Positions 12,100-24,529 of a stretch of DNA of 64,000 bases are shown one piece after another; the first letter of the stretch is position 1; every line of letters starts with the position of its first letter. The stretch comes from Pisolithus tinctorius (lineage: Eukaryota; Basidiomycota; Agaricomycetes; Boletales; Pisolithaceae). A model generated the notes under the pieces. The model saw only the letters and a program-made list of their open reading frames with translations, made no database searches and was not told where the DNA came from. The DNA lies in contig JANFAH010000056.1 of assembly GCA_024663395.1 (NCBI GenBank), positions 1 through 64,000 of the forward strand. The letters run 5' to 3'. The position numbers and the translations under genes are program-made.

Positions 12100-14762
12100 T
12101 CATGCTTCTTCCGAAGAAGCCACTCTTCCAAGGCGCACCCACAACCCACCCTAACGACATAACCATCAGAATCACCGTTACATCCACGGGCGTAGCTCCA
12201 ATGCCCTGTCCCAAAGATAAAACATACCTTGACAAATAATGTCATCGCTGCCTCTGGTCGTATTCTCTCAATAGCCATCCGCCCGCGACCGGCTTTCCAT
12301 TCCGCTGGGGGAAGTGACGAGGGCGGTTGGGCGTCAGGTGCCAGTGTGAATGAAGAAAAGTGTTGCATGAGTCTGACGAGGAAGTAGGAGGCTTCATTGT
12401 ACGCATAGTTTTGGCCTATGCACTTTATGTGCCAAGTACGTCAAGTCGAAAGTATGGTCGAACAAAGGTGTATGCGACAGCACACATGTCAGCCACGCGC
12501 ATCAGTCAGATGTTGCACAATACCACGTGGCAATGCAAGAGTTGATTTCATCACGATAGTACGCCGCGTGATCAAAATCCATTGTATCGGTATTGAGGAG
12601 TGTTCCATTGGGAAGTGGGCGCGATTCCGCATATATCGAGGCGAGATAGAGGTGAAAGCATGGAAACAGTTTCAATCAGTAATCTATCTCACTACGGAAC
12701 CAGTGCAAATAAGAAAGGAGGGAAAACTGGACCCATAGAATTATGCCGTGTCACATAGGCAAAAGCACCACGAATGCGACACCACCGCCGGAGAAAGCTT
12801 CCAAATAGAAGGTACAGAAGTACTCACAATTCGGGGCCCCGCACTGAAGGGCGTAAACATCGTTGGATTGGATGTATACCTCGAAAGTCTCCTTGGGTCA
12901 ATCCACCGCTCCGGATCAAATTCGTCCGCATCTGGGCCCCAGAGTGCTTTGTTTCTCTGGACCAACAGCGTGGAATAGAAGAACGTCGTGCTCTTAGGCA
13001 TATACAAAGGTCTCTGGGAATCAACAGGGAACGTTGGATCTGGTGCGGGGAGCGTGCACGGAACAGGTCGACTTTGTCGTTGGTTGAGCGGGACGGGAGG
13101 GAAAAGGCGCAGCGTTTCGTCAATAACAGCTTTCACTGTGTGTGGAAACGGGAGCTGAGAAGGCATCCACAGGGCTCGTTAGTGGGGTGCTCACTGTATT
13201 TCAATTTTTTAATCTTTTCGTAAGTTGGGGGTTGATCACCGCAAATATGTGCAACCTCTTGTCGAAGTTTCTTCGCCACATCTGGGTGAAGGGCGAGGAA
13301 ATAAGTTACATACGTCAACAGGCATGCTGTCTGAGCTTGCAAGTCAGCCTCCCAGATCGACCACATTGCGTACGACGTACTGTGTCCCTCGCTGCAAGTA
13401 GTATGTTGAGAAGTTGGTCCCGGATTTTCCCAACATCTACGCACGACATCATTTCGGGCTACAGGTTATAGCGGAGAAACAGCCAACCTTCTGTGCTATC
13501 AGCGAGATGCTGTAAGAACGTCTTCTCTTCGACATTCCTTTCGACGCCGGCACGTTTTGCAGCCGCCTTTTCCTCCAGCGTACGCTTCACAAGCGGATCA
13601 ATCCACTGTCTGACGGTGTCGACATATGGCACTGTCTTGTCGTCGAACAACTCGAATAAGGGCCAGATGAGACCTGTTCGAGCACGGAGAGTGTTGATCC
13701 GCTGCAGCGTCTCGAAGGCCCTGGTAAACGTCCCCCATGCGTCATCTGTCACAGATCCACGCTCGAATGGTGAGGAAGAGCTAGGTCGAGGAAGAGAGCC
13801 CGAAAGTGTGTCGAGATTTTTTCCGAAGAGGAACTCTGAAGCAGCATCAATCGTGAAACGGGCGTAAAGATCCTGAACGTCTATAGGTTCGTTCAAAGCA
13901 GCTTTTTCCGAGAGAATTGTGAAAGTGCGAGTAGTATATCGTTCGAATAGTTCGAAGTCGGACACACGATCGCGGGCGAAAAATGGACGTGCAAGTGTCC
14001 GGTGCTAGGTGTCAATCTAGGTTAGACCGGGATAAAACCTTGGCAAGGCACCTGGCCTACCGCTTTCCAGACCTGCGCTCGTAAACATGTGAGACAGGAA
14101 GGAAAATATCATAATCTTTCCCTACCTCGTCGTCACGGTTGAAAATGCCGTCTCCAAGGAAAGTTTCACTGAAAGAACATGAAGAAATCAGATCTGCACA
14201 AATGATGGAGATGACCTGAACCTACAGACGCTCCCTCTGGGCAGTTCCTCTCCAGAAGTTGTTAAATCCAGTAGCAAGGACATACTTGCAATGTTCCTGG
14301 TCCATTGAGATGATCTAATGACCCGTTGAGCAGCCATGACGACCGGTGTGCTTCGTGAGAGGAATGGCAACTTACGTTATCCATCCAGAGGAAGCGTGTA
14401 TTTAGAGTGGTGCATTGATACTCTTCAAAGAGCTCCAGGTATCCCTGATAAATATAGCCAGACGACAGGCTCTTCTGAAGCTTGAGCATGACATCTATGT
14501 TCCCGGGCCACTTTCCGACGACCCGAGGGATAAGTCTGGCTCCTAGCTGCTTGGCCTCCCTCTGTTGGGCCATGTTCGTATACTGTACCCTAGCGATGGC
14601 CGCGAAGACGATGGACAAGACATATGCTAGTGGTGACCACCAGCCCATGCGAATGCATGCAATATGTGCAACGAGGGAGAGTGCGAGCGGGGGTGCAATG
14701 AGGATACGGAGAATGTCTCTTGCTATCCTCAGACGAAAGTTAGCGTTCTTCTCGTAGGCCAT
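12100..14762 (-). CDS. Cytochrome P450 monooxygenase, CYP63-like
   Basis: Membrane-anchored haem-thiolate monooxygenase; substrate cannot be told from sequence. The ATG at 14762 opens [16 protein letters not shown], followed by two hydrophobic helices (anchor). The segment [17 protein letters not shown](N)NFWRG, then [14 protein letters not shown] and [19 protein letters not shown], is very like Phanerochaete CYP63 proteins. Later motifs: ExxR helix as [16 protein letters not shown]-like DPERW, and the haem loop [21 protein letters not shown], in which the Cys ligand opens a new exon. The last exon reads [16 protein letters not shown] and stops at 12100-12102. At least eight introns. The intron splitting the haem loop (about 12427-12828) is near 400 nt, far longer than the others. 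No frameshift seen. Confidence 0.9.
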
Positions 14763-16304
14763 AACAATGTTAATGAGGGGTGATCTGTAGCACTGAGGAC
14801 TTTTCCTGGCGTGTCAGCCTGAGGGAGCGTTGCATTGGGTTGGGGGGGTATATATATGTACCCATGGAGCATGTATCTATTACACGCGCGCTGGAAGAAC
14901 GCGATTAATTATCGGAAAGAGAATGTCGCATACGTCCACAACGGGGTAAAGTTCTTTGACAAATCTTTTTTATTTTGTTTTACATATATTTATTTGCATT
15001 TGCACCCCTGGCCAACCCCTGGCCGCGTTCTTGTAGTCCCGATGGGTCCCGTGCAACCACCGTTTCCAATTCAGGTTTGGCCATTCCTACGGTGCCACGG
15101 GTGACCGGTTGACCCATGCCAGCAGGCAGATGGGCAGTATTAGGTTTCTTAGTTCATCCACTGCTGATATTCCAGGCAAGTGGTTCCGGCGTCGCGCTCC
15201 TATCCATTTGAATCCACATATCACCTGTCGCTCACTCAGCTCGGTTCGGCATGTCTCCTGTACCACACTTGGGGGGTGCCTCGTGGTGATTTTACTAGTG
15301 CCGTTTTCCAGAAACTTTCTCGCATGCAAGCTTCCCCGGCCACATCGGGTACAACTCTTATCCCTTCCGCTTTATCTCTCCATCACGTTCAAGGCCCGCA
15401 ATTCCCTGTAATTCTATCTGTGTACTTCCCTGGTAGGTTATTGTGCCTCGTTCTTCTGCCTAGTAGAGAGATAAGATATGTGATACCACTTTAATTCGGA
15501 CTCCATCAACATATCGATCGCGGTAGAACTGTGGAAGAATTCGCTGTTCGATCACCCACGCTCGGAGTCATGTTGCGCCCGTGTATACTACGCGCGGGAG
15601 CATGTCCTCGCCTCCTCACGCCCTAGATAAAGGAAAAATTTATGTGGGTATGGGCGTCTTGACATAATGGGCAGATCGGAAAACTGATGGAGGGAAAACG
15701 GCGTCATGTAGTATTGGCTACCCTGATCTACTTGCAAATACACAGGTTTTCATGATGAGTCAAAAACAGCCTGGGCCACAGAGGCCTGGGGAAGCCAGAT
15801 GAGCGCGATCGATGAGATGAGAGGAGAAGTGCACGAATTGATCGAGCTGACTAACTTTACTCCCACAAGGCCTAGTATTTGGCAATGCCCCATGACAAGC
15901 TATTGCATCCAGCGAGAAAACTTGGCCGGACCCAAGTAATGTCCGTCCGGTGGGGGGACGCCGCATGTGATTTTTCGGAGCACTACCTGCCTCAGCCTCC
16001 ACTGCACACGCAGCCGATAGATACGGTTACCGCAGACCGGCGTGGTTTTTCATGATACAAGCGTGCGCAGTTCCGCAGCCGGGTGACTTCTGAATCTCAG
16101 ATTTTCGTCGATTTATCGGCATGCGAAGGAGGTTTCAAAGGGATGATGCACTTGATGGGCATACCGATTTCCATATATGTATCAGTAAATGAAGACGTCA
16201 CCAGCCACCCGCCGGCCGTGCCCCAAGGTTACCTCAGTTCGTAAGTGGAACGACGACCACAATCCCAAAACTAAGTACCAGCACTCGCCTAATAATTCAC
16301 GATT
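14763..16304. other. Divergent intergenic region, no gene recognised
   Basis: About 1.5 kb between the divergently transcribed P450 and ubiquitin hydrolase genes. Open frames up to about 100 codons occur but show no motif, signal peptide or consistent exon structure. It presumably carries both promoters. Confidence 0.5.
14849..14860 (-). promoter_or_regulatory. Possible TATA box of the P450 gene
   Basis: An alternating TA run (tatatatatgta) lies about 90 nt upstream of the P450 start codon, a plausible place for a TATA element. Only position and composition support this. Confidence 0.3.
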
Positions 16305-18074
16305 ATGTCAAAGGAAGCCGACAGGTGGATCCCGTTGGAGAGTAACCCAGAGGTCAGCAGTAGTTCACGTCGATTGTGCGATACAACTGCCTAAACCGAT
16401 CCTCTCACTAACCCTTGAACGACTTGTATACTCGTTTATGATCATCTCAGGTTTTCAACAATGTAAGCAGATCGTCCTGAAGGTTAACTAATGATCGTTC
16501 TAATGGCATTGCATGGGATACGGATCGGTGCTTTCTTTCGTATCATCGCCGTGATTGTCGATTTTTCACCGCCATCCGCTGCCACACTGGTTTGGATGAT
16601 GCTGGACCGGCACTTGGTAGTGGGCGTACGCGGCCGGACTCAACAAGTCTCAAGCACACTTTGAGGATGTGTATGGCCTCGACGATGTGGTGAGTCAACT
16701 TTCCATACATCATCCGAGTGGGGCTGTATGTCCCTTCCGGGCTCGTGGGTCGTATGTCTTCGCCTCTCGACTCCTTGGAAGCTGTCTAGGTCAAGGAGAA
16801 GAGGGCGCGGGCAGCACCAGCAGCAATTTTCCCATACTTGTGCATAATGCTCGCGATCCATGAATCAGTGACTAACTCCTCCGCAAACTGCACCGCCTAC
16901 CGCTACCTTCCTCTCTGTGATGCTACTGCTTCCGTCAAACTCGAATACCAAACTCTTAACTCTGATTGTCGGATGTGGAATAGCTTCTCGCGATGGTAAC
17001 TCCTGGCGCAAAAGCCGTTTGCCTCTGTTTCCCTTGTACGAGAACCATCGACAACAAGATTAAGGAGGAGGCTAGCGAGATCGGGAGAATCGTCGATCCA
17101 ACCGTGTTTTGGATGAAGCAGACGGTACGTCTAGTCCTACTGACCTCGTTTGAGGTCTGCCTCTGTGTTGGTTACCGCCGCCCATTCGTTACGGGAACGG
17201 CGACCCCAGCAGGCTCGTTTGCGAGGGTTGCTCAGTGATGCTGACTCTGGTGTACCATTTTGATGATACTGCAACTCAGATACCGAACGCTTGCGGGACC
17301 ATGGCGCTGATTCATGCTCTTTCCAATGTCCGTGTTCTCTTCGTCGTACGATGTCGGAGCCACTCCTCATCCTCTCCTATTTTGCTTAGTCGGATGTGAC
17401 CTTAATCCCTGAGTCGCCCCTTGCCAAGTTTATAGATGAGTGTAAAGGTGCGACTACCTCACCACCCACCGCTTCTCGTTCTTCAGCTCGTCCCTTACTG
17501 CGTACCGGTGTAATCTTGACATGTGTTCCCTATCTCCGACCGACTTCGAATACGTTATCCCCTACTGATGTATACCGCGTGTTGATCTTGTCCGTGACTC
17601 TATTTTTGCAGATAAAACGCCGCTTGAACGTTCCGCCCTCCTCGCTACGACGCCACTTTTTGCGTCAATTCATTCGTCCGCAGCGACGGCTGGGCAAACT
17701 GATGCATCTACGGCCGATATGGAGACGAACTTGCACTTCACCGCGTTTGTGCGCGCCCCGGCCCCAAGTGCTCGTGCACATGAGCGGAAGGTGGCAGGTG
17801 ACGCTGAGTTTGTAGTTGAACCCGGGGAAACAGCAGAGAACGTGGAATGGAGGCTTATAGAGTTGGATGGGAGAAGGGAAGGTCCAATCGATAGGGGGAA
17901 GTGTGATGATTTGCTGAAGGTTGGTTTATCAATTTCTTCTTTTTTGACGCTTCCGTCTTAGATCCATGCCAGGATGCCGCGAGGTTTGTAAATGCGTTTT
18001 ACGTCGCGCACACAAATAGTGTGCAGCTCAGTATGGTGGCACTGTGCCCAGGCCCTGATCCTAATAGCCTTTAA
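16305..18074 (+). CDS. Ubiquitin carboxyl-terminal hydrolase, UCH family (UCHL3/YUH1 type)
   Basis: Cysteine protease (peptidase C12) that removes small adducts from the ubiquitin C-terminus in cytosol and nucleus. Assembled from short exons: 16305-16352 (MSKEADRWIPLESNPE), a 12-nt exon 16451-16462 (VFNN), 16621-16689 (WAYAAGLNKSQAHFEDVYGL...), 16984-17124 (LLAMVTPGAKAVCLCFPC...VFWMKQT), about 17279-17326 (IPNACGTMALIHALSN), about 17393-17445 (SDVTLIPESPLAKFIDECK), about 17612-17920, and about 17974-18074 (DAARFVNAFYVAHTNSVQL...). The catalytic set is present: Gln in MKQT, Cys in NACGT, His in NLHFTAF, Asp in LIELDGRREGP. The ubiquitin crossover loop follows TPLERSALL. Stop TAA at 18072. Length, about 250 residues, suits UCHL3. 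The 12-nt exon rests on family alignment, not on transcript data. Confidence 0.9.
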
Positions 18075-18250
18075 TGGCCGTCTTGGATAGGGATCATCTG
18101 TACGGAAATAATGATGTGCCGAGCGTAGCACGATAAACGCATACAACTTTGGTGTACTACAGGCAAATCGATTAAAATATTAAGGGTACTCGTGACCTAT
18201 TACTCGTACAAGCGCACGTCGGAGAATCAGTGCACACAAACAGACTAATA

Positions 18251-20009
18251 TTAGAGACAATGAGTTTCTTCTCCAGTAAATGCTGTCTCCGACATCGCAG
18301 TAGGCAATTCCTGCTGCAGTTTTGCGATGAACCGCGATACGTTGAATGGGTTACTGAAGTCGGTGATGTCGTATCCATTGCCTATCTCAGCTATCTGTGA
18401 CGATGCTGCGGCGATCTAGTAAATTGGGTGATACAGCAATTGAACGAAGTCAGAATGAGTATGCTTGACCTCAAGAAATAAACAGAACGAAGGAAGTAAT
18501 GGAGACGGAAAGATAACGTACATGATATGTTTGACTGCTAGGGAACTTATTTTCTTTGGCCCGCAGTTTGTCCCCTCGCAGTATTTCCGTTATAAGAAAG
18601 GGTTCCGCCGTAAGCGGGCGCGCCATGCCGATGACTGGAAAAAAAAAAAAAAAAAAAAAAAAAAGATTACAAGTCAACAAACTTGCGTCCTCGATGTCGA
18701 ATGTAGAGTCTCGCACATACCATCTGTAGAGTTACGCTGGACTGCATCGACCATGGCAGAAGCGCTGCGGAACCCCCCCGTCACGCAGACCTTAGTCCAA
18801 GAGAGGTGTGGACGTAGGCGGTCTGCGAAATCGATGAAGTACGCTTCTCGCGAGAAATTCTGTAGTGACGAGTACGACACAGAAAACGGATCGCATCCGA
18901 CGAGTTAGGCAAAAGGAAAAATCCACGGGGAATAAGGCGAGACCAACATTACCAGATTTTCCAGCGAGCTGTAGTTCATACGTTCCCCCGCTAATCTCCA
19001 CGAGATCAACGCCAGCATATTCAAGCATCTTTGTCAACGTAATGGACTCCTGCTCGGAAACGCCATCGTTGGGATATATAAAATCTTGACAGTTGAGCTT
19101 GACCGAAATCATAAATGACGGATCATCAACGGTGTGCTTGATTTCAGCGATTGTTTCTAGCAGGAGGCGGGCACGGTTAAGCAATGGACCGCCGTAGTCA
19201 TCTGTGCGAATGTTAGTTCGGTTGGAGAGGAATTGGTGGAGAAGGTAGCCGTGGGCTGCATGAAGCTGCGTGACACAGGCATCAAGTGAGCAATCACTCA
19301 TTCCTGGGACTTTATATAACGGTTGTTCACCTGCACACCGTCGAATCCTGCCTTGAAAAGGACGGATGCAGCATACGCAAAACGTTGCACTACATCCCCA
19401 ATCTCTTCCCTCGTCAGCGGTGTTGGCCGGGCAAATAATACACCCGCCACAGATGGATGCTCAATGTCCGAGGCAGACTCCGGGGATGATTGGATTGTGA
19501 TGGGAACCTGTCGGCCAGGGTGACTGAGTTGTCCGAGGACAAGACTCCCGCATGCCTTAGCTGCACGAGCAAGTGCGCGATAGTCCTCAAGGTAATCAGA
19601 TAACTCTCTGTCAATGATTGCATTCCCTATAAAAAGTCAGATGCGTATGGGTGATCATCAAAGAAATATATAGATGTGTGGCGCATCTCTGTACCTGTAG
19701 CTTCCAGATGATCCTTCTTTATCTGAATATTGCCAGTAACGATGATACCTGTGCGATGTTTCGTGTCAACATTCCCCTCCCATACTACGCAAAAGACATG
19801 AGAAACAGAAATGCCGCACCTATCTCACCTGTCGCCCAAGTCTCGTAAAGCCTGATTAGTTCTTCCGTAGGTTGACCTCGTTTCCTTGGGTCGTCGGACG
19901 AAAAGGTGGCCAGACGTTCGGACATGGCACTTTTCATTACCCTATTTTTTGCCGTCTTTTTGCTGAACGGAAATGTCACTGGCTGGCCAAGTACTGCGGT
20001 GTCTGCCAT
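18251..20009 (-). CDS. NADH:flavin oxidoreductase, Old Yellow Enzyme family
   Basis: FMN-dependent ene-reductase-type TIM barrel. The chosen ATG at 20009 gives [19 protein letters not shown], followed by [14 protein letters not shown], the usual first beta-strand region. Next come [31 protein letters not shown] (conserved Gln and His contacts), [23 protein letters not shown] (catalytic-loop HxxHGYLxxQFL signature), [25 protein letters not shown] and [12 protein letters not shown] (FMN phosphate loop). It ends FTGEETHCL with the stop at 18251-18253. About five introns; one has a 26-base poly-T before its acceptor. The open frame continues upstream to 20237 with 76 Gln/His-rich residues, so an earlier start is possible. 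Convergent with the ubiquitin hydrolase, 176 bp apart. Substrate unknown. Confidence 0.9.
18639..18664. repeat. 26-base homopolymer (A on +, T on the coding strand)
   Basis: An uninterrupted run of 26 A. On the minus strand it is the pyrimidine tract directly before the acceptor TTCCAG of an intron in the flavin oxidoreductase gene, just ahead of the VIGMARP exon. Its exact length is likely to vary and to be error-prone. Confidence 0.9.
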
Positions 20010-21859
20010 CTTTGCACCCGACACTCCCACTAAGGCCCAGGAGTGAGCAGGAAAGGGGTGATTGGGAAAAGTTCGAGTGAGCTGGTCTTGGATGTTATAC
20101 TGCTGTTGGTGTGCCTGGTAAGCTTGGGTTCTTTGGTCATGAGCGTGTGACCATACGCGATGCGTTGCATCTTCGTAATGACCCTCTGCAGGGAACGCTC
20201 CCTGGAACCTATGAACGTACGCGGGGAATTGATTCATTTAGTGAATGGGTCGGAATCAATAAACTGCTAAGCAACATGACGAGGGAAGTGTGTTAATAGA
20301 TCGCAGATGGCAGATTAATGCCAAAACGGATTTACACTGGGAAAGGTGTGACTGTGTGTGTCTAGTAGATCTTTGAAGAGATAGAAACGAGGCGTTTCAA
20401 TTGGCCCGCTAAGCAACAGTTCAATGTCAATGTTCGAGCCACTCACATTGGAAAATTAGGGCAGCTAATGAATACAACGAACGGGGTGAAAACTGCTGTC
20501 AAATTGTTCAGTGGCCACATTCAAAAGACTGACCTAGCCTGCCTTTCGATACGGATACGTCGAACAATCCACTCAAGACTACCTTTATTCAGGTGAGCTG
20601 CAGCTGCACACACTGGGCAACTGTGACGACCCGCTATCCAAGAAACCGTGAGTCGAGACAATTCGGTGGTGATGAGGTTACACACGGCATGTGGCGTTGG
20701 ACACACCGGACGATAACATGTACCGACCGCATCCGCGTCAATGGCAATATGTAATTAAATGCCAACTCGAGTTGGCCCAGTACTTCATGCGACAACACGC
20801 AGCAATAGACTTAAACACGTTCCCACAGCATTTTAGTATTCTACCATAGAGTTTGTGTCTAATCAGTGGTCTGACATTGGAATGGGGTGCGAAACGCACG
20901 TCGTCGTCAGGGGAGAAGGGCAGAAATGGAAATGGGAGCTGAGATGGCGGCTGAGCCCTGAGCGTTAGCCGACTTTGGAAGGTGAGTCGGAGGAAAATTG
21001 TCTCCGACTCCCAAGAGCCGATCCAGGGTGAGGCCTCGGGGTTACTGAGAAGCACGCCAGTGATGGACACGGCCGGATTGAGATGACTTCACTGCTTTCT
21101 GACGTGTCAACCGTCGTAATTTCCCAAGTCAGTGCTGCATTATTTCACTTGTCCGTCAATTTGCAGCCCGACTTGAATGCAAATTTACGCCAGGGGCTCG
21201 CCTGGCGCCTGGCGGCATACCAGGAGGATGACAGAGCCAGCGTCAGCGCTTCAGACTTTCACGATCTGTGAAGCAAATTTGGCATTCACCCAGACTGCTG
21301 GCAGTACGATGGCCTATTCAATGGTCGTGTTTGTCTCCTTCCCAAAGAGTGACCACAATAATTGGCAGAGGACTTACTATCAGCCTCGATACTGCGAAAA
21401 CTTTCAAACCACCCGACTCGCCGTCATACTTCTGCTAATATATGACGCTAGGGTTGGAGAACTACGTAAGTTGTAACACGGCCGTGACCCAGTTGTGACA
21501 GGTCGGTGAACGTTGCTAAAGCCCAGGCTTCACACAAAAACGGTTGAAGATTGCCCTTACAAACAAACGAACAAAACAGGAGACACTACATGCACGCCTT
21601 CAAAAATTGATAAACCATCGAAAGCAACAGTGGCTGCCGGAGCCAACTTGTGGGAAGAGGCGCAAAAGCGAAGGGGTTCCGATTCAGTTATCTAATGGTG
21701 CACTTTTTTTTTCGTCATCAGATATCTCACTTTTTGAAGCTCCGGTTGGCTCCAACCACTCTCAATGAAACAGATCACACTCTCACAACCATGCCGATCT
21801 CGAGGGTTTTCTATGGTGAGTCCGAACGCGAGTATCTACAGTACCATGTGTACTATGGC

Positions 21860-21935
21860 CTTTTCTACTGTACGTGGCGGGCACAATGTAGTCAAAGTCG
21901 AAGATATCGAAGGTCCTCTGACTGTTGGTATGAAA
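21860..21935 (+). pseudogene. Possible scrap of a nucleostemin-type GTPase gene
   Basis: One frame reads NVVKVEDIEGPLTVG. The intact GTPase at 26.8-28.8 kb reads NVVKVEDIEDPIAV at the end of an exon. The DNA agrees too: about 37 of 46 bases by eye, and both runs end at a G|GTA that is the splice donor in the intact gene. No other GTPase motif is visible around it, so this is at most one exon end. Chance similarity is not excluded. Confidence 0.35.
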
Positions 21936-23405
21936 ATGTTACCTTTGCAGGTTTGCAATGGGCCGGTTCAGCTTGGCTACAGTGGGGGGAATTCTCGTAC
22001 AGGCCGCGGACAAAATATTCTGAACAATCTACCACCTTCAAGATGCTGGGTTCCTTACTATGTTTACCTTTAGTGGATGAAATTGAATCGATGATTACCC
22101 AAGGTAGGTATTCTGTTTACTGTACGATGACTTTGGACTCGCGTACCGGCAAGGTGGAACGCCCGATGTCCTTTCAGCACCCCGATTGTTAAGTCTTAAA
22201 GGATTAGAACCACCGGAAGATCCTATATTTTTCGACTCCGCCGAAGAGGCGACCGATTCTTGATTTCCAAGGTATACGTTGATTATCACCTAGACATGTT
22301 ATCTAACTTCTGGGCGGGCTGCCGTGAGAATGACGAGTCGCACAATGGACTTGAATCTCGAAGAACGAAGAAGCAGGGAATTTGAAATTGATTGTTCTTG
22401 TACAAAGTATCACGAACCTTACCAATACCGGTTGTTCACTTTACAGTAAACCTTGTCTCGGAGAGTGCCTCGACTCAAATGCTACCGATATCTTCCCAAT
22501 GTTTTCGTTGATCTAGTCCCTAGTCTTGGGGACAATTGCAGTGAAAATGCACATACACGCAGACACACCCTGTCCGACTGCACACACTACTTCTTTACGC
22601 ACCTCATAACTGTGCCACGCCCTAACACTATGAAGTTGTGCATGCGCCATGCATCCACTTTTCTGGCTCTGTATCCTTAGCTGTCTACTTTATGCATGAG
22701 CGTCGTACTAGCACTTGAAGTCATGGTTATATGTAGACTTGCATAGACTTACCAAGGCACAGGAAAGGCATACGCTACACCCCCGTCGACATGAACCCCT
22801 GATTCGATCTGTTGTAGTATGGCGCCGTTAGGGGTGCCGTGTGATAGCTATCTGGGCGTACATGGCACAGATTCCAAAGATTATTGACTTCAGCCGTAAC
22901 GCAATTCAAAACAAATAGCGCACCTCCGATTGCGTATTATCTGCCTATCATACTTCCAGTCCTGCTTTGATAGTCAAGAACAAGTGCATTTTCATTTCAA
23001 CTTCGGTATAGAGCTCCGGATGTAGCGTAAAGTTTGCCTATTCATTGAGGCAGAATTCTGCGTCCACTTGTAAGTATATCCTGATAATATGGCCTAGCTG
23101 TGTTAGGCCTGGAATGGCTCAAACATTTGGGTAGCAGGCGCAAAGTGGGTCCTTAGCTTTCCCGAGGGGAAAGCATCGTTACGAATGGAAAGGAAGGCCC
23201 GGAATGATCCGTCCTATCTTCTTACGGAAGATTAATCTGACACAGCGCATAGGATATAATGTATGGCATGCTACGGCGGCCGACTTTCGTTGGTTGCGGA
23301 TGTGATGGCTCTGAGATAAGTGGAAGCATATGCTGACTAGAAACCGCGAAGAACATGTTCTTATCGCGGCAGTCGCATCTGAAGCTGGATTAGGTTCCAA
23401 AATTT

Positions 23406-23657
23406 AAATATGAGCCCTCGGTGATAAACGTACATGATGTGAAAGATAAACTCGTTCCGGAGACCCTCGAAGAAGACGTTTTGACCGAGGTGGTCGACGC
23501 TCGCGCAGGCCGCATCAGAGACACAAGGTTTCTTAACTTCCGCAGAAACGGATTTATGGTCCGCAAGACAGATACCAGGCAAATCCTCCCGAAAGCTTCT
23601 GAATCGAGAAGGTCGGATAACAAGTGGCTCTGTCATAGCATGCTTCATGACCCATGA
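23406..23657 (+). other. Unrecognised 80-codon open frame
   Basis: Encodes about 80 charged residues starting near NVHDVKDKLVPETLEEDV and continuing VVDARAGRIRDTRFLNFRRN. The HDV...DARA...NGF pattern loosely recalls the N-terminus of the fungal CmcJ/asaB hydroxylase-like family (DUF-type GA4-desaturase relatives), but the rest of that family is absent here. Probably a gene fragment or a chance frame. Confidence 0.2.
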
Positions 23658-24529
23658 TGCCCTTTAGTTGTTGAAAAATAAGAAAATGACGTAAGTACTG
23701 CTTGTGCTTAAACTTGCTAGATGTAACTCCAAACCGCGTTGGACGTCTAGTAGAACACATTCAGACATAACAGAACGAGACGCTGAAAACCAACCGCCTC
23801 CTAGGGATATCCTTATCTTTTTGTTTCGGCAGTAGAAGAAGTTTACAAGAGTTTGCCGCCGCTGGGTTCTTCATTACGCCAAGACCATTTTGAGGCTGCG
23901 AATAATTCCAAGCGGGAGCACCCTGTTGTCAATATGGTCCTTTGCGAGTGCTTTAGCCCTCTAATCACCTGTTGAACTCGGAGGAGGGGTTACGTTGAGG
24001 CCAGAACGACGGTAAGTTTGCAACGTCTATGAAGTATATCTACAGAGTGCTGCGAATTTCGAAACTCTAACACCTACTTGCACGATAACCACAATTTATT
24101 GACCAGCACCTGCCATAACACGCAATACGGGATAGATATTGTCTAGCGTAAAATGTGTCAATGGGAAGGGAGACACGTCTCTTTACGTTTGCCTGCAGGC
24201 CAGTTTGAATTGCCTTGTCGCCGTCTACCATCTCGCTTGTACGTCCGAGGAGGTTTTCACTGCAGGAACTCCTGACTCATCTAAACTCGTGGATAGACTA
24301 GTACATGTGTTCTCGAACGTAAAGATGCATCTTTCTATTAATATTCGCGTCCGCTACGAGGGCGAACCTTGGTTCTGGTAATGGTAGGAGTTTATCGCTC
24401 TCACAGAATTTTCCAGGGATGGGCTGATGCTAGGCCCTCCAGCCAGAGCATTGAAATACGAGCGACTTGAGAGGGTTTCACCAGGAAAACAGCCTCTTTT
24501 ACCTCCCCACAAGCACGCCTTCAGTTACT

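Larger units (their letters stand above)
20240..24529. other. Gene-poor 4.3 kb region
   Basis: Long stretch between the flavin oxidoreductase and the sugar transporter. I could not build any multi-exon gene from it. Apart from the two scraps listed separately (near 21.9 and 23.5 kb), open frames are short and motif-free. No terminal repeats or transposase motifs were noticed. Confidence 0.5.

Noticed and set aside
14835..15104. 89-codon plus ORF with hydrophobic middle
   Set aside because: Low-complexity T-rich stretch, no splice partners and no family resemblance.
18465..18908. 147-codon plus ORF with a poly-Lys run
   Set aside because: The Lys run is the 26-A homopolymer; the rest is antisense to exons of the flavin oxidoreductase.
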